Part shown: positions 17,851-31,275 of the stretch, in pieces
How positions within the stretch are numbered: the first letter of the stretch is position 1
Layout: each line of letters begins with the position of its first letter
DNA from: Gordonia pseudamarae
Lineage (GTDB): Bacteria; Actinomycetota; Actinomycetes; Mycobacteriales; Mycobacteriaceae
Direction: 5' to 3'
Assembly (NCBI RefSeq): GCF_025273675.1
Contig: NZ_CP045809.1
Location: 1,798,001-1,862,000, forward strand
DNA: 64,000 bases
Translations under genes and position numbers: made by a program
The notes under the pieces: generated by a model
What the model was told of the DNA's origin: nothing
Databases searched by the model: none
Seen by the model: only the letters and a program-made list of their open reading frames with translations

Positions 17851-18608
17851 GCGAAACCTCCATCTTGGCGGCTTCCATCGAAGTTGGTCACCACAAAGAG
17901 GCCGAGTTCCTCGGGATGACCTTCAATATCGACACCATCATCGCCTCGGCGCTGGCCGCGGTGATCGTGATCGGCCTGGCGCTCTTCGTCAAGGCGAAGA
18001 TGACGTCCGGCAAACCCAACACGGTGCAGATCTACTTCGAGACGATCACGGTGCAGATGCGCCAGCAGATCGAGCAGGGCATCGGCATGAAGATCGCCGG
18101 CTTCGTCCTGCCGCTCGCGGTCACCCTGTTCACCTACATCCTGATCGCCAACTGGATCGGCATCATCCCGTGGCAGTACGGCACCACCGACGACCACGGT
18201 GAGAGCGTGGCCCACGAGGTCCTGATGACCCCGTCCGGCGACGTCAACTTCGTCTACGCGATGGCCATCTTCGTGTTCGTCTGGTACCACGCGGCCGGCG
18301 TCAAGCGTCGCGGTATCATCGGCCATCCGATCAAGCTGATCAAGGGTCACGCCGTCGGCCTCGCCCCGATCAACATCATCGAAGAGATCGCCAAGCCCGT
18401 CTCGCTCTCCCTCCGTCTTTTCGGCAACATGTTCGCCGGCGGAACGATGCTCGCGGTCATCGCCATGTTCCCCGCCTACATCCTGTGGGCACCCAACGCA
18501 CTGTGGAAGTCGTTCGACCTGTTCGTCGGCCTCATCCAGGCGTTCATCTTCTCGCTGCTGACTGTCCTCTACTTCAGTCAGGCGATGGAGACCGAAGACC
18601 ATCACTGA
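17847..18608 (+). CDS. atpB: F0F1 ATP synthase subunit a
   Basis: Subunit a forms the proton half-channels against the c ring. The 253-residue protein has the essential arginine in [14 protein letters not shown] and the family stretch [13 protein letters not shown]. Hydrophobic segments cover most of the length. It overlaps atpI by four bases. Confidence 0.97.
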   Translation: MSETSILAASIEVGHHKEAEFLGMTFNIDTIIASALAAVIVIGLALFVKAKMTSGKPNTVQIYFETITVQMRQQIEQGIGMKIAGFVLPLAVTLFTYILIANWIGIIPWQYGTTDDHGESVAHEVLMTPSGDVNFVYAMAIFVFVWYHAAGVKRRGIIGHPIKLIKGHAVGLAPINIIEEIAKPVSLSLRLFGNMFAGGTMLAVIAMFPAYILWAPNALWKSFDLFVGLIQAFIFSLLTVLYFSQAMETEDHH

Positions 18609-18620
18609 CGAAACCCCTGA

Positions 18621-18944
<324 letters not shown>

Positions 18945-18974
18945 CGTCAGGTTCAATAGAAAGAATCAATCACC

Positions 18975-19475
18975 ATGTATCTCGCCTCAGGATCCGAGGG
19001 TGAGGAAACCAACAACTTCCTGATCCCGAACGGCACCTTTTTCGTGTGCCTGTTGATCTTCGTAGTCGTGTTTTTGGTCATCAAGTTCTACGTGGTACCG
19101 CCGATCGTCCAGGTCCTCGACGAACGTGATGCCCGGGTTGCGAAGACCGCCGAGGACAACAAGGCGGCTGCGGCGAGCTACGAGGCTGCCACCACCGAGT
19201 ACGAGGCCGCGCTCAAAGACGCTCGTGGCGTGGCAACCGGTATCCGGGACGAGGCGCGGGCACAGGGTAACGACGAACTGGCAGAGGCGAAGCGGCGCGC
19301 GACCGAGCAGGCCGACGCCGCTCTCGCCACCACCACGGCCGGATTGCGCACCGAGGCCGACGCGGCCGCGGCCACCGCGCAGCAGGACGTGGGACGTCTG
19401 TCGGAGACCCTCGCCGGCCGCGTGCTCGGTGTGGACGTCCGGACAGGTAAGGCATTTCAGGAGACGGTGAGCTAA
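18975..19475 (+). CDS. atpF: F0F1 ATP synthase subunit b
   Basis: This peripheral-stalk subunit has 166 residues: a short N-terminus, one membrane helix (about 20-42) and a long Ala/Glu-rich helix. It pairs with the membrane-anchored b domain of the fused b/delta protein encoded next, so the stalk is a b/b-delta heterodimer. Confidence 0.95.
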   Translation: MYLASGSEGEETNNFLIPNGTFFVCLLIFVVVFLVIKFYVVPPIVQVLDERDARVAKTAEDNKAAAASYEAATTEYEAALKDARGVATGIRDEARAQGNDELAEAKRRATEQADAALATTTAGLRTEADAAAATAQQDVGRLSETLAGRVLGVDVRTGKAFQETVS

Positions 19476-19478
19476 ACA

Positions 19479-20822
19479 GTGGAAATCTTCATCGGACAGC
19501 TCGTCGGCTTCGCCGTCGTCGCCTTCCTCATCTGGAAGTTCGTCGTACCGCTCCTGAAGAAGGCGGTCAAGAACACGCAGGACACCATCGGTCAGCAGAT
19601 CGCTGACAGCGAGAGCGCCGAGGCCAAGGCCAAGGACGCGGCCGTCGCACACGAGCGTGCGGTCGAGAACGCCAAGGTCGAAGGCGAAAAGCTGCGTGAG
19701 AACGCCGTCGTCGACGCCGAGAACATCGTCGCCGACCTTCGGGTGCAGGCCGATCGCGAGGTTCGCCGGATCTCGGAGGGAAGCAGCAACCAGGGCGATC
19801 TCGTCCGGTCCACCCTGGTGCGCAAGCTGCGCACCGATCTGGGCCTGAGCGCGGTCGACCAGGCCGGCGACCTGGTGCGCGGACACCTCGCCGACCCGGC
19901 CGCCAAGGAACAGAGCGTCGATCGCGTCATCAGCGAACTCGAGGCGATGTCGGCCGCCACACCGGCCACGCACTCGCGTGCCGAGCTGATCGGCATTCAT
20001 TCGCTGCGGGCCACCAGCCGCGACGCTGCCCAGGCAGTGGCCGAGGCCTTCGAGGCCGACGCAGCGGGCAAGGACGCCGCATCTCTCGTTACCGCATCCG
20101 ATGACCTCACACAGATCATCGGACTGCTCGACAAGAACCCGGTGCTGCGCAAGAAGCTCACCGAGGACGACGAGTTCCCGCAGGGCAAGACCGCCCTGGT
20201 CAACTCGCTGTTCGCCGGTAAGGCATCCCCGGTGGCCGTGGACATCGTCGCCGCCGCCGCCCGGCAGCGCTGGTCGACGACCGCCGATTTCGGTACGGCG
20301 CTCCGGCGCCAGAACTCACTCGTCGTGCTCGCCGCCGCGGAGCGCGACGGCACCATTGAGAGCGTCGAGGACGAACTTTTCCGGGTCTCGCGACTCCTCG
20401 ACGCCAATCCGCAGCTCGCTTCGCTGCTGTCGGACTACAACCACGACGCCGATAACCGGATCGGGCTGCTGGGCACGCTGATCGGCGGCAAGGTCGGCGC
20501 GCATACGCAGACCCTGCTCGCACACACCGTGCGGTTGCTGCACGGTCAGCCGATGGAGCTGGCCGTCGGCCATCTCGCCGAACTGGCCGCGGCGCGCCGC
20601 GGTGAGTCGGTCGCACACGTCATATCGGCATCGCAGCTCACCGACGCACAGATCCAGCGTCTCGGCGGTGTCCTGGCCAACATCTACGGTCGCCCCGTCT
20701 CGGTGCAGACCGAAGTTGACGAGGCCATCCTCGGTGGCCTGCGGATCGCAGTGGGCGACGAGGTCATCGAGGCCGACATCGCCACGCGGTTGGCCACAGC
20801 GGCCCAGACGCTGCCGCGCTGA
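19479..20822 (+). CDS. atpH: F0F1 ATP synthase fused subunit b/delta
   Basis: The 447-residue protein joins an N-terminal b-type membrane helix and coiled coil (about 1-165) to a C-terminal delta (OSCP) domain (about 175-445), the arrangement known from mycobacteria and relatives. It starts with GTG three bases after atpF. The fusion fixes the stalk to the F1 head in one chain. Confidence 0.96.
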   Translation: MEIFIGQLVGFAVVAFLIWKFVVPLLKKAVKNTQDTIGQQIADSESAEAKAKDAAVAHERAVENAKVEGEKLRENAVVDAENIVADLRVQADREVRRISEGSSNQGDLVRSTLVRKLRTDLGLSAVDQAGDLVRGHLADPAAKEQSVDRVISELEAMSAATPATHSRAELIGIHSLRATSRDAAQAVAEAFEADAAGKDAASLVTASDDLTQIIGLLDKNPVLRKKLTEDDEFPQGKTALVNSLFAGKASPVAVDIVAAAARQRWSTTADFGTALRRQNSLVVLAAAERDGTIESVEDELFRVSRLLDANPQLASLLSDYNHDADNRIGLLGTLIGGKVGAHTQTLLAHTVRLLHGQPMELAVGHLAELAAARRGESVAHVISASQLTDAQIQRLGGVLANIYGRPVSVQTEVDEAILGGLRIAVGDEVIEADIATRLATAAQTLPR

Positions 20823-20896
20823 CCTCACGCCGACGCGCAACCTCACCACATCACCAGCACAGACCCGAACCGATTCAAGGAAAGACGAGAACACCC

Positions 20897-22525
20897 ATGG
20901 CGGAGTTGACGATCTCACCAGAGGAGATCAAGGGAGCGATCGAGCAGTACGTCTCGTCGTTCGAGGCAGAGGCGTCCCGCGACGAAGTGGGCATCATCAC
21001 CCACACCGCTGACGGTATCGCCCAGGTCAGTGGCCTGCCCGGGGCAATGGCCAACGAACTGCTCAAGTTCGAGGGCGGAATCCTCGGCGTGGCCCTCAAC
21101 CTCGATGAGGACGAGATCGGCGCCGTCATCCTCGGTGACTTCCAGTCACTCGAAGAGGGCCAGCAGGTCAGCCGCACCGGTGAGGTTCTCTCGGTTCCGG
21201 TCGGTGACAAGTTCCTCGGTCGCGTCGTCGACCCGCTGGGCAGCCCGATCGACGGACTCGGCGACATCGAGGCCGAGGGCGAGCGCGTGCTTGAACTGCA
21301 GGCCGCCACGGTGCTGCAGCGTCAGCCCGTCGAGGAGTCGCTGGCCACCGGCATCAAGGCCATCGACGCGATGACCGCCATCGGCCGTGGACAGCGTCAG
21401 CTGATCATCGGTGACCGCAAGACCGGCAAGACCGCGGTCTGCGTCGACGCGATCCTCAACCAGAAGGCGAACTGGGAGACCGGCGACCCGAACAAGCAGG
21501 TCCGCTGCATTTACGTCGCGATCGGTCAGAAGGGTTCGACCATCGCCGGCGTCAAGACCGCTCTCGAAGAGGCCGGCGCGATGGAGTACACCACCATCGT
21601 CGCCGCCCCCGCATCGGACTCGGCCGGCTTCAAATGGCTCGCCCCCTACACCGGTTCGGCCATCGGCCAGCACTGGATGTACGAGGGCAAGCACGTCCTG
21701 ATCGTGTTTGACGACCTGACCAAGCAGGCCGAGGCCTACCGCGCCATCTCGCTGCTGCTGCGCCGCCCGCCGGGCCGCGAGGCATACCCGGGTGACGTCT
21801 TCTACCTGCACTCGCGTCTGCTGGAGCGTGCCGCGAAGCTATCCGACGAGATGGGCGGCGGCTCGATGACCGCTCTGCCGATCATCGAGACCAAGGCCAA
21901 CGACGTCTCGGCATTCATCCCGACCAACGTCATCTCGATCACCGACGGTCAGGTCTTCCTCGAATCGGATCTGTTCAACAAGGGTGTCCGCCCCGCCATC
22001 AACGTCGGTACCTCGGTGTCGCGTGTCGGTGGTGCCGCCCAGACCAAGGGCCTGAAGAAGGTCTCCGGTTCGCTGCGTCTGGAACTGGCACAGTTCCGTG
22101 AGCTCGAAGCGTTCTCCGCGTTCGCCTCCGACCTCGACGATGCCTCCAAGGCGCAGCTCGAGCGCGGCGCCCGCTGGGTGGAAATGCTCAAGCAGGACCA
22201 GTACAGCCCGTTCTCGGTCGAGGACCAGATCGTCTCGATCTACCTCTGCGGTGAGGGCCACTACGACTCCGTGCCGGTCAACGACATCCGCAACTTCGAG
22301 ACGCAGCTGCTCTCGCACTTGCATCACAACGCCGCAGGCGTCTACGCCTCCATCGAGGGCGGTCAGGTTCTGGGCGCCGACCAGGCCGAGGTACTGGTCT
22401 CCGAGGTCGAGAACTTCAAGAAGGGCTACCTGACCCACGACGGCAAGCGTGTGGTCAACGACGCCAAGGTCGAGGCCATGGAAGCCGAAGACGTGGAGCG
22501 CGAAGCCATCAAGGTGAAGAAGTAG
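20897..22525 (+). CDS. atpA: F0F1 ATP synthase subunit alpha
   Basis: This non-catalytic nucleotide-binding F1 subunit has 542 residues. It contains Walker A GDRKTGKT (about 172-179), [16 protein letters not shown] and the alpha-type [10 protein letters not shown]. The C-terminus is longer than in E. coli, ending [13 protein letters not shown], resembling the mycobacterial alpha extension that suppresses ATP hydrolysis. A GGAAAGACG ribosome site lies upstream. Confidence 0.98.
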   Translation: MAELTISPEEIKGAIEQYVSSFEAEASRDEVGIITHTADGIAQVSGLPGAMANELLKFEGGILGVALNLDEDEIGAVILGDFQSLEEGQQVSRTGEVLSVPVGDKFLGRVVDPLGSPIDGLGDIEAEGERVLELQAATVLQRQPVEESLATGIKAIDAMTAIGRGQRQLIIGDRKTGKTAVCVDAILNQKANWETGDPNKQVRCIYVAIGQKGSTIAGVKTALEEAGAMEYTTIVAAPASDSAGFKWLAPYTGSAIGQHWMYEGKHVLIVFDDLTKQAEAYRAISLLLRRPPGREAYPGDVFYLHSRLLERAAKLSDEMGGGSMTALPIIETKANDVSAFIPTNVISITDGQVFLESDLFNKGVRPAINVGTSVSRVGGAAQTKGLKKVSGSLRLELAQFRELEAFSAFASDLDDASKAQLERGARWVEMLKQDQYSPFSVEDQIVSIYLCGEGHYDSVPVNDIRNFETQLLSHLHHNAAGVYASIEGGQVLGADQAEVLVSEVENFKKGYLTHDGKRVVNDAKVEAMEAEDVEREAIKVKK

Positions 22526-22568
22526 TCCGTGGACAACCGATTCTTTCGTCAGAAAGGGGTGAGGGTCC

Positions 22569-24997
<2,429 letters not shown>

Positions 24998-25006
24998 CAC
25001 ATCGCC

Positions 25007-25387
25007 ATGGCAGACAAGTCCTTCCACGTGGAGGTCGTCTCCCCGGACCGGGAGCTGTACTCGGGATCGGCGACATTCGTGATCGCCCAGACGACCGTGG
25101 GCGAGCTCGGTGTTCTGGCGGGGCACGAGCCTCTTCTCGGTGAGCTTGTGCCCAGCGGTTTCGTCGCGATCGTCGAGGAGAACGGCACCCGCAAGGCTGC
25201 CGCCGTCGAGGGCGGATTCCTCTCGGTGACCGGCGAGCGGGTGACCATCCTGGCCGATTCGGCCCAGTGGGCCGACGACATCGATGTGGCTGCCCAGCGT
25301 GCCGCACTCGAAGCGGCCGAGCCGGGCAGCGCGGAGTACAACCACGCGCACGCCCTGGTGAAGGCTGCGGAGAGCCTGAACAAGTAG
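25007..25387 (+). CDS. atpC: F0F1 ATP synthase subunit epsilon
   Basis: This 126-residue protein has the N-terminal beta-barrel (FHVEVVSPDRELYSG, GELGVLAGHEPLLG) and a short C-terminal helical part. It links the rotor to the c ring and is the last atp gene, followed by a terminator. Confidence 0.96.
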   Translation: MADKSFHVEVVSPDRELYSGSATFVIAQTTVGELGVLAGHEPLLGELVPSGFVAIVEENGTRKAAAVEGGFLSVTGERVTILADSAQWADDIDVAAQRAALEAAEPGSAEYNHAHALVKAAESLNK

Positions 25388-25407
25388 CACCGCACGATTC
25401 TGGTGTG

Positions 25408-25443
25408 ATCGGCCATTCGGAACGCGAGTTCCGGATGGCCGAT
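25408..25443 (+). terminator. Terminator of the atp operon
   Basis: A 15-bp stem with one G-T pair (25408-25422 with 25429-25443) and a six-base loop is followed by TTGTTGT. It begins 20 bases after the atpC stop. Confidence 0.8.
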
Positions 25444-25608
25444 TTGTTGTGGAGGCTGTCTTCTGTGGGCTGCGTCGCAGGCGTGGCCCTCGTGTTGTTC
25501 CAGCCGTCCGGTGGTGGCATCCTGTACACCAAGTATGGCCGGTCAGCGCCGATGGCAGCCCAGTTCTGTCGGCGCGGAGCCGACCGCTCACCTGGAGGTG
25601 CCTCCCCG

Positions 25609-26049
25609 GTGGATATTGCCATCATCGTGCTGAGTGTGTTGCTGGTGCTCGCGGCTGGTGTGGCGATAGTCCTGGCGTACCGCATCACCAGGCTTCGCAG
25701 CGTGGGTACGCCCTGCCTTCTGCGTCGTATCCCGGCGGCCGCCGACCAGGGTTGGCGGCACGGGGTGGTGCGCTACGACGAGATCGGCATCGCCTTCTAT
25801 CGTCTCAGCACACTGAGGCTCGGTGCCACCGTGACGCTGTTGCGGCAGAGCACCGAGATCGTGGCCCGGCGGCGTCCGGAGGGTACCGAGGCGGACATCC
25901 TCGACGGCCTTGTGGTCCTCGAGGTCGCGCCCGGCGCGGACGGGCGTGGCGGTGCGTTCGAGATGGCCATGACCCAGGGGGCGGCCACCGCGTTCCAGTC
26001 GTGGATCGAGGCCCGCCAGTCGGCGCGTTCGCAACGCCGTCGGGCCTAG
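25609..26049 (+). CDS. DUF2550 membrane-anchored protein
   Basis: From GTG 25609 (GGAGG eleven bases upstream) this is a 146-residue protein with one N-terminal membrane helix (IAIIVLSVLLVLAAGVAIVL) and a soluble domain. The soluble domain includes WRHGVVRYDEIGIAFYRLSTLRLG. It is the conserved gene next to atpC in mycobacteria (Rv1312 position) and its function is unknown. The longer frame starting upstream would run through the atp terminator and is rejected. Confidence 0.85.
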   Translation: MDIAIIVLSVLLVLAAGVAIVLAYRITRLRSVGTPCLLRRIPAAADQGWRHGVVRYDEIGIAFYRLSTLRLGATVTLLRQSTEIVARRRPEGTEADILDGLVVLEVAPGADGRGGAFEMAMTQGAATAFQSWIEARQSARSQRRRA

Positions 26050-26071
26050 GCCCGGCGGCGGAGCCGTTCTG

Positions 26072-26680
26072 TCAGGCTTCGCGTCCCGGATGTTCCCGGT
26101 CCCCGCCCGGAACCCATTTCACATCGCCCTGACCGTACGGCGGATGCGTGGCCACGCGGGCGAGGATGAACAGCAGGTCAGAGAGCCGGTTGAGGTATTT
26201 GGCCGGCAGCACGCCGGTTGATTCGGGGTCCGCGTCGATGGCGGCCCACGCCGAACGTTCGGCCCGCCGCACGACGGTGCGTGACTGATGCAGCAGCGCG
26301 GCGAACACCGAACCACCGGGCAGGATGAACGAATCCAGATTCGGCAGCGGTTCGCCGTAGTGGTCGCACCAGTGCTCCAGGGCGTCGATGTAGGCCTGCT
26401 CGATACGCAGTGGCGGGTACTTCGGGGATTCGACGACGGGGGTGGACAGGTCGGCGCCGGCGTCGAAGAGGTCGTTCTGCACTGTCCGCAGGACGGTCAC
26501 GATGTCGTCGGGAATGCTCCCGCCGAGGGCGAGCGCCACGCCGATCGAAGCGTTGGCCTCGTCGCAGTCGGCGTAGGCGACGACTCTGGCGTCGGTCTTG
26601 GCGACTCGCGAGAAGTCGCTGAGCCCTGTTGTCCCGTCGTCGCCGGTCCGGGTGTAGATCCGCGTCAGATGTATGGCCAT
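26072..26680 (-). CDS. PduO-type cob(I)yrinic acid a,c-diamide adenosyltransferase
   Basis: The enzyme attaches the adenosyl group to cob(I)alamin to make coenzyme B12. From ATG 26680 it has 202 residues, beginning MAIHLTRIYTRTGDDGTTGL, the ATP-binding N-terminus of PduO. Also present are the helical-bundle motifs ARVVAYADCDEANA, FILPGGS, RTVVRRAER and LNRLSDLLFILAR. Position next to murA matches M. tuberculosis Rv1314c. AdoCbl would serve methylmalonyl-CoA mutase, whose partner epimerase is encoded near 57 kb. Confidence 0.93.
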   Translation of the reverse strand: MAIHLTRIYTRTGDDGTTGLSDFSRVAKTDARVVAYADCDEANASIGVALALGGSIPDDIVTVLRTVQNDLFDAGADLSTPVVESPKYPPLRIEQAYIDALEHWCDHYGEPLPNLDSFILPGGSVFAALLHQSRTVVRRAERSAWAAIDADPESTGVLPAKYLNRLSDLLFILARVATHPPYGQGDVKWVPGGDREHPGREA

Positions 26681-26763
26681 GGGTGCAAATCTATCGTGGT
26701 GACCGGTCCGTGTTGGCAGGTGAGGGCCAGGTGACGACGGTGGCGGGTGGTGCCGGTTAAGGT

Positions 26764-28026
26764 GTGAGCGTGGCAGATCGGTTCTTGGTGAGTGGTGGGG
26801 CACGGCTCGAGGGCGAGGTGGTCGTCGGCGGTGCGAAGAACAGCGTGCTCAAGCTGATGGCGGCCGCGTTGCTGGCCGAGGGCACCACCACGCTGACCAA
26901 CAGTCCGGATATCGCGGACGTCCCGTTGATGGCGGATGTACTGCGTGGTCTGGGTGCCGCGGTCACGATCGACGGCGACACGGTGGCCATCGAGTCGCCG
27001 GCCGAACCCAAGTATCACGCCGATTTCGACGCGGTGAAGCAGTTCCGTGCCTCTGTGTGCGTCCTGGGTCCGCTGATGGCGCGTTGTCGTCGCGCGGTGG
27101 TCGCGCTGCCCGGCGGCGATGCCATCGGGTCCAGGCCACTGGACATGCATCAGGCGGGTCTGCGGGCGCTGGGTGCGCACAGTTCGATCGAGCACGGTTG
27201 TGTGGTGGCCTCGGCCGACACGCTGACCGGTGCCGGCGTGGCGCTGGAGTTTCCGTCGGTCGGCGCCACGGAGAATATTCTGATGGCCGCGGTCCTCGCC
27301 GACGGGGTGACCACCATCGACAACGCGGCGCGCGAGCCGGAGATCGTCGACCTGTGCGAGATGCTCGTGCAGATGGGCGCCCGGATCGACGGCGCCGGAT
27401 CGTCGACGCTGACCGTGGAGGGCGTCCGGCAACTGCATCCGACGACGCACCGGGTGGTCGGCGACAGGATCGTCGGCGCCACCTGGGGGATCGCGGCCGC
27501 GATGACGCGCGGCGATGTGACCGTGCACGGTGTCGCCCCGGCACATCTGCAGTTGGTGCTCAACAAGTTGCGCGACACGGGTGCGGTGGTGGAGACCTTC
27601 GATGACGGGTTCCGGGTGCGCGCAGACGCCAGGCCGCGGGCCGTGAACGTCTCGACATTGCCGTTTCCCGGTTTCCCCACCGACCTGCAGCCGATGGCAA
27701 TCGGTTTGGCGGCGGTTGCCGACGGAATGTCGCTGATCACCGAGAACGTGTTCGAGGCCCGGTTCCGGTTCGTCGAGGAGATGGTCCGTCTCGGCGCGGA
27801 TGCGCGCACCGACGGTCATCATGCGGTGATCCGCGGGGTTGATCAGCTCTCCAGTGCGCCGGTGTGGTGTTCGGACATCCGGGCGGGAGCGGGCCTGGTG
27901 CTCGCGGGCCTGGTGGCCGACGGGGTGACCGATGTGCACGATGTGGAACACATCGATCGTGGCTATCCCCGGTTCGAGGAGATCCTGCGCAGCCTGGGTG
28001 GCCGGATCGAACGGGTTACCGGCTGA
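26764..28026 (+). CDS. murA: UDP-N-acetylglucosamine 1-carboxyvinyltransferase with Asp at the catalytic Cys position
   Basis: MurA catalyses the first committed step of peptidoglycan synthesis, adding enolpyruvate to UDP-GlcNAc. The 420-residue protein has [20 protein letters not shown] and the substrate loop [13 protein letters not shown]. In most bacteria that loop reads PGGCxIG, where the Cys is alkylated by fosfomycin. Here residue 119 is Asp, as in M. tuberculosis, which predicts intrinsic fosfomycin resistance at target level. The start is GTG 26764 or GTG 26770. Confidence 0.97.
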   Translation: MSVADRFLVSGGARLEGEVVVGGAKNSVLKLMAAALLAEGTTTLTNSPDIADVPLMADVLRGLGAAVTIDGDTVAIESPAEPKYHADFDAVKQFRASVCVLGPLMARCRRAVVALPGGDAIGSRPLDMHQAGLRALGAHSSIEHGCVVASADTLTGAGVALEFPSVGATENILMAAVLADGVTTIDNAAREPEIVDLCEMLVQMGARIDGAGSSTLTVEGVRQLHPTTHRVVGDRIVGATWGIAAAMTRGDVTVHGVAPAHLQLVLNKLRDTGAVVETFDDGFRVRADARPRAVNVSTLPFPGFPTDLQPMAIGLAAVADGMSLITENVFEARFRFVEEMVRLGADARTDGHHAVIRGVDQLSSAPVWCSDIRAGAGLVLAGLVADGVTDVHDVEHIDRGYPRFEEILRSLGGRIERVTG

Positions 28027-28261
28027 GTCACCCGATCCCGGCCGCCGTGTCGACGGTACGGCGGCTCCGGAGCCCGTGCGGGCCGGCCCCGGTACGGACG
28101 GGACCGGTGCCGGTGACGGACAGGTGTCGGCCCCGTTGGGAGGGTTCGGTACCTGACCGGATGGATAGTCTGTGCATGCGGACATATGAATCTGTGGACA
28201 GGTATTCGGCGGCGGGTCTAGCGTTCAGCCTATGACGTCCACCACATCCACCACGCTGGCG
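28027..28261 (+). other. murA-cbiM intergenic region
   Basis: This 235-base gap precedes the metal-transport operon. No cobalamin riboswitch consensus and no clear promoter could be recognised. The AT-rich part near 28170-28200 (CATATGAAT) is the most promoter-like stretch. Confidence 0.3.
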
Positions 28262-28969
28262 ATGCATATGAGCGACGGCATCGTGAACGCGCCGGTGTCG
28301 GTCATGTTCGCGGTGTTCGCGGCCGGGTGCCTGGCCTTGTGCGGCTGGCGGGCCCGTGCCGATCTCGATGAACGAGCGGTACCGATGGCCGGCCTCGTCG
28401 CCGCCTTCATCTTCGCGGTGCAGATGATCAACTTCCCGATCCTTCCCGGGGTGAGCGGGCATCTGCTCGGTGGCGCGTTGGCCGCGCTCCTGGTCGGCCC
28501 GTACGTCGGGGCGCTGTGCATCTCGATCGTGTTGGTGGTGCAGGCACTCCTGTTCGCCGACGGCGGGGTGTCGGCGTTGGGTACCAACATCACCAACATG
28601 GCGATCATCTCCACCTTCGCCGGCTTCGGTGTGGCGATGGCCGGTCGCAGATTCCTCACCGGGCAGTCGGGAGGGCGGGGCCTGACGGTCCTCGCGTTTG
28701 TCGCCGCTCTCGTCGGAACTGTCTGTGCCGCAACCGGATTTGTATTTCAGTATGCGCTGGGCGGGGCGGGCGACTCATCGCTGGCGACGGTGGCCGGGTA
28801 CATGTGGGGCACGCATCTGCTGATCGGTGTCGGCGAAGGTCTGATCACCGCGGTGACGGTGACCGCGGTGGCCAAGGCGCGGCCCGATCTGGTGTATCTG
28901 TTGCGCCGAACACGCCCGGCCGATGTGCCGGGACGCCGGTCGGTGACGAGTGAGGGAGTTCGGGCATGA
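28262..28969 (+). CDS. cbiM: CbiM/NikM substrate-binding membrane component of Co/Ni ECF transporter
   Basis: CbiM is the membrane S-component that binds cobalt or nickel through its N-terminal Met-His segment. The ATG at 28262 gives MHMSDGIVNAP, placing His2 where the family needs it, although an in-frame ATG at 28232 exists; neither has a good ribosome site. The 235-residue product has about seven hydrophobic segments and the TNITNMAII stretch. Its stop overlaps cbiN (ATGA). Whether the metal is cobalt or nickel cannot be told from sequence. Confidence 0.88.
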   Translation: MHMSDGIVNAPVSVMFAVFAAGCLALCGWRARADLDERAVPMAGLVAAFIFAVQMINFPILPGVSGHLLGGALAALLVGPYVGALCISIVLVVQALLFADGGVSALGTNITNMAIISTFAGFGVAMAGRRFLTGQSGGRGLTVLAFVAALVGTVCAATGFVFQYALGGAGDSSLATVAGYMWGTHLLIGVGEGLITAVTVTAVAKARPDLVYLLRRTRPADVPGRRSVTSEGVRA

Positions 28970-29412
28970 GTATCGTCGACGATCCCGGCGCGCAGGGAAC
29001 GGGCACCGCACGGCCCGGGACCGAACAGGACGGGACCGAACAGGACGGGAGCGGCCGTCGGCCGTGGTTACGCAGGCACGGGTTCCTCGTGGCATTCGGC
29101 CTGGTGGCGCTGGTCATCGCCGGCGTCCTGTCGTACGCGGCCAGTTCGTCGCCGGACGGACTGGACTCGGCCACCCAGCGGGGGTGCCAGACGGTCATGG
29201 TGAACGGCGCTGAACAACTGCACGGCAACTGCATCGCCCAGCACGCCACGGACCACGCGATGTCGTCGTCGCCGCTGGCCGACTACAGCGTCTCGGGTCT
29301 GGGCAATTCCGGCGGGATCGCCGGGGTGCTGGGGGTTGTCGTCACGGTGCTGGTGGCCGGCGGACTGTTCTGGCTGCTGGCCCGCGGTCGCCGTGACGGC
29401 GCCGGACGCTGA
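28966..29412 (+). CDS. cbiN: CbiN/PDGLE-domain accessory subunit
   Basis: This 148-residue membrane protein has two membrane helices (about 41-60 and 118-140) joined by an extracytoplasmic loop with PDGLD, the CbiN signature. It starts by a four-base overlap with cbiM. A charged Gly/Glu-rich N-terminal tail contains a short GTEQD repeat. CbiN helps metal loading into CbiM. Confidence 0.85.
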   Translation: MSIVDDPGAQGTGTARPGTEQDGTEQDGSGRRPWLRRHGFLVAFGLVALVIAGVLSYAASSSPDGLDSATQRGCQTVMVNGAEQLHGNCIAQHATDHAMSSSPLADYSVSGLGNSGGIAGVLGVVVTVLVAGGLFWLLARGRRDGAGR

Positions 29413-29429
29413 CGCGGCGGGGCGATCCG

Positions 29430-30206
29430 ATGGGAGCAGGACATTCGCATCCGCTGTACCGGCAGGGTGATTCACCGGTGCATCGCGCGCCCGCCGAGGC
29501 CAAGCTGGTGTGCCTGGTCGTCTTCGTCTTCGCGGTGGTGGCGGCACCCCGCGAGGTGTTCTGGCCCTATCTGGTTGTCGCGGGAATCCTCATCACGGTG
29601 TGGGCGATCGCGAGGATTCCGCTGCGGTGGATCGCGCCGCGGATGCTGATCGAGGCGCCGTTCGTCGTCCTGGCGATCCTTCTGCCGTTCTCCGAGGGCG
29701 GTGAACGCACCGAGGTCCTGGGCATGTCGCTGTCGGTCTCCGGCCTCTATGCGGCGTGGGGGATTCTGGTCAAGGGCACCCTCGGTGTCGCTGCCTCGCT
29801 GACGTTCGCGGCCACCACCCGTGCCGACGAACTTCCGATCGCCCTGTCGCGGTTGGGGGTTCCGGCGATGATCACCCAGATTCTGGTGATGATGCTGCGG
29901 TACGTCGATCTCCTGGCGGTACAGGCCGGGCAGCAGCGCATCGCCCGGACGGCGCGTGGTGACGATCCCCGTTTCGCCCATCAGGCGGCGGCGATAGCCA
30001 AAGGTGTCGGGTCACTGTTCCTGCGGTCCTACGAGCGCGGTGAGCGGGTTCACCTGGCAATGACCTCGCGCGGGTTCAGCGGGCGTGTGCCCGAACTGCC
30101 GGGCCCGTCCTCGCGGGTGAAGGCCGGTGCGGCGCAATGGCTGACGGTGACGATGCCGGCGGTGGCCGCGGTGGCTGTATCGGTGACGGCCTGGAAACTG
30201 CTGTGA
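29430..30206 (+). CDS. cbiQ: CbiQ/EcfT transmembrane component
   Basis: This 258-residue protein couples the substrate subunit to the ATPase. It contains several membrane helices and the cytosolic coupling motif RTARGDDPR/MTSRGFSG, the Ala-Arg-Gly and Ser-Arg-Gly signatures of EcfT proteins. It lies 17 bases after cbiN. Confidence 0.9.
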   Translation: MGAGHSHPLYRQGDSPVHRAPAEAKLVCLVVFVFAVVAAPREVFWPYLVVAGILITVWAIARIPLRWIAPRMLIEAPFVVLAILLPFSEGGERTEVLGMSLSVSGLYAAWGILVKGTLGVAASLTFAATTRADELPIALSRLGVPAMITQILVMMLRYVDLLAVQAGQQRIARTARGDDPRFAHQAAAIAKGVGSLFLRSYERGERVHLAMTSRGFSGRVPELPGPSSRVKAGAAQWLTVTMPAVAAVAVSVTAWKLL

Positions 30207-30254
30207 CGAGATGCAATGCCGTGAGCAGATGCAACGCTGTGAGGAGAGGTAACG

Positions 30255-31106
30255 GTGTGGTCTAGACGAACGCGGGCGGGTAGCTCGGATGAACCCGGCA
30301 CCGCCGTGGCCGTTGAACCCGGTACCGCAGTGACCGTCCCGGGTGCTCCCGCGATCGCGGTGACCGGGCTGGGTTTCACCTACCCCGACGGGCATGTCGC
30401 GCTCGATGGCATCGACCTGACGGTGCGGCGGGGGGAGCGGGTCGCGCTCCTCGGGCCCAACGGTGCGGGCAAGACCACGCTGATGCTGCATCTGAACGGC
30501 GTGCTCCGGGCCACCGCGGGGGAGGTGGCGATCTCGGGGATAAAGCTGGGGGACAAGTCGGTTCGCGATATCCGGCGGCGGGTGGGCCTGGTGTTCCAGG
30601 ACCCCGACGACCAGCTTTTCATGTCGACCCTCGCCGAGGATGTGGCGTTCGGCCCGGCCAACTTCGGCGTCGCCGGTGCGGAACTTGCCGCCCGCACCGA
30701 TGAGGCGCTGGGTGCGGTGTCGATGACCGCGCACGCCCATCGCGGCGCCACCCATCTGTCCGGGGGGCAGCGTCGGCGCGGTGCTTTGGCAACCGTACTC
30801 GCCTGCTGCCCAGACATTCTCGTTCTCGACGAACCGTCGGCCAATCTCGATCCGCTGGCCCGCAGGGAACTGGCGCACACATTGCTCGGATTGAAGCGGA
30901 CCATGCTGGTGGTGACCCACGATCTGCCGTACGCCGCGCAACTGTGTGAGCGTGCCGTCGTCATCGACGCCGGCCGCATCGTCGCGGATGGTCCGATCGT
31001 GGACATTCTCGCGGATGCGGCGCTGCTGGCCCGGCACCGGCTGGAGCTTCCGTGGGGTTTCGACGCCGAGAGTCTGCGGCGGGCCTGGGCCGCCGGCGTC
31101 GGTTAG
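30255..31106 (+). CDS. cbiO: CbiO/EcfA ATP-binding protein
   Basis: This ABC ATPase powers the transporter. The 283-residue protein carries Walker A GPNGAGKTT, Q-loop VFQDPDDQLF (typical of EcfA), signature LSGGQRRR, Walker B ILVLDEPSANLDP and the switch His in VVTHD. The GTG start at 30255 is preceded by GAGGAGAGG. A short GTTAGC/GCTAAC stem overlaps its stop (31102-31118). Confidence 0.94.
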   Translation: MWSRRTRAGSSDEPGTAVAVEPGTAVTVPGAPAIAVTGLGFTYPDGHVALDGIDLTVRRGERVALLGPNGAGKTTLMLHLNGVLRATAGEVAISGIKLGDKSVRDIRRRVGLVFQDPDDQLFMSTLAEDVAFGPANFGVAGAELAARTDEALGAVSMTAHAHRGATHLSGGQRRRGALATVLACCPDILVLDEPSANLDPLARRELAHTLLGLKRTMLVVTHDLPYAAQLCERAVVIDAGRIVADGPIVDILADAALLARHRLELPWGFDAESLRRAWAAGVG

Positions 31107-31275
31107 CGCACAGCTAACTGGCCACTCGGGCAGGGGTGTACCTGACCGGTGGTGGGTCGTGCGGATGTGAACGGACGGTTTGTCTCCGAGGCCCTGGGGG
31201 CGCGGGTGTGATCCGCGTAACGTCGCGCCTGTCACCCCGTAGTTTTCCAGTGCGCATCAGCGCGAGGAGGTAGTC

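Noticed and set aside
28027-28261. Cobalamin riboswitch before cbiM
   Set aside because: The conserved GCCACTG box and the other invariant segments were looked for and not found.
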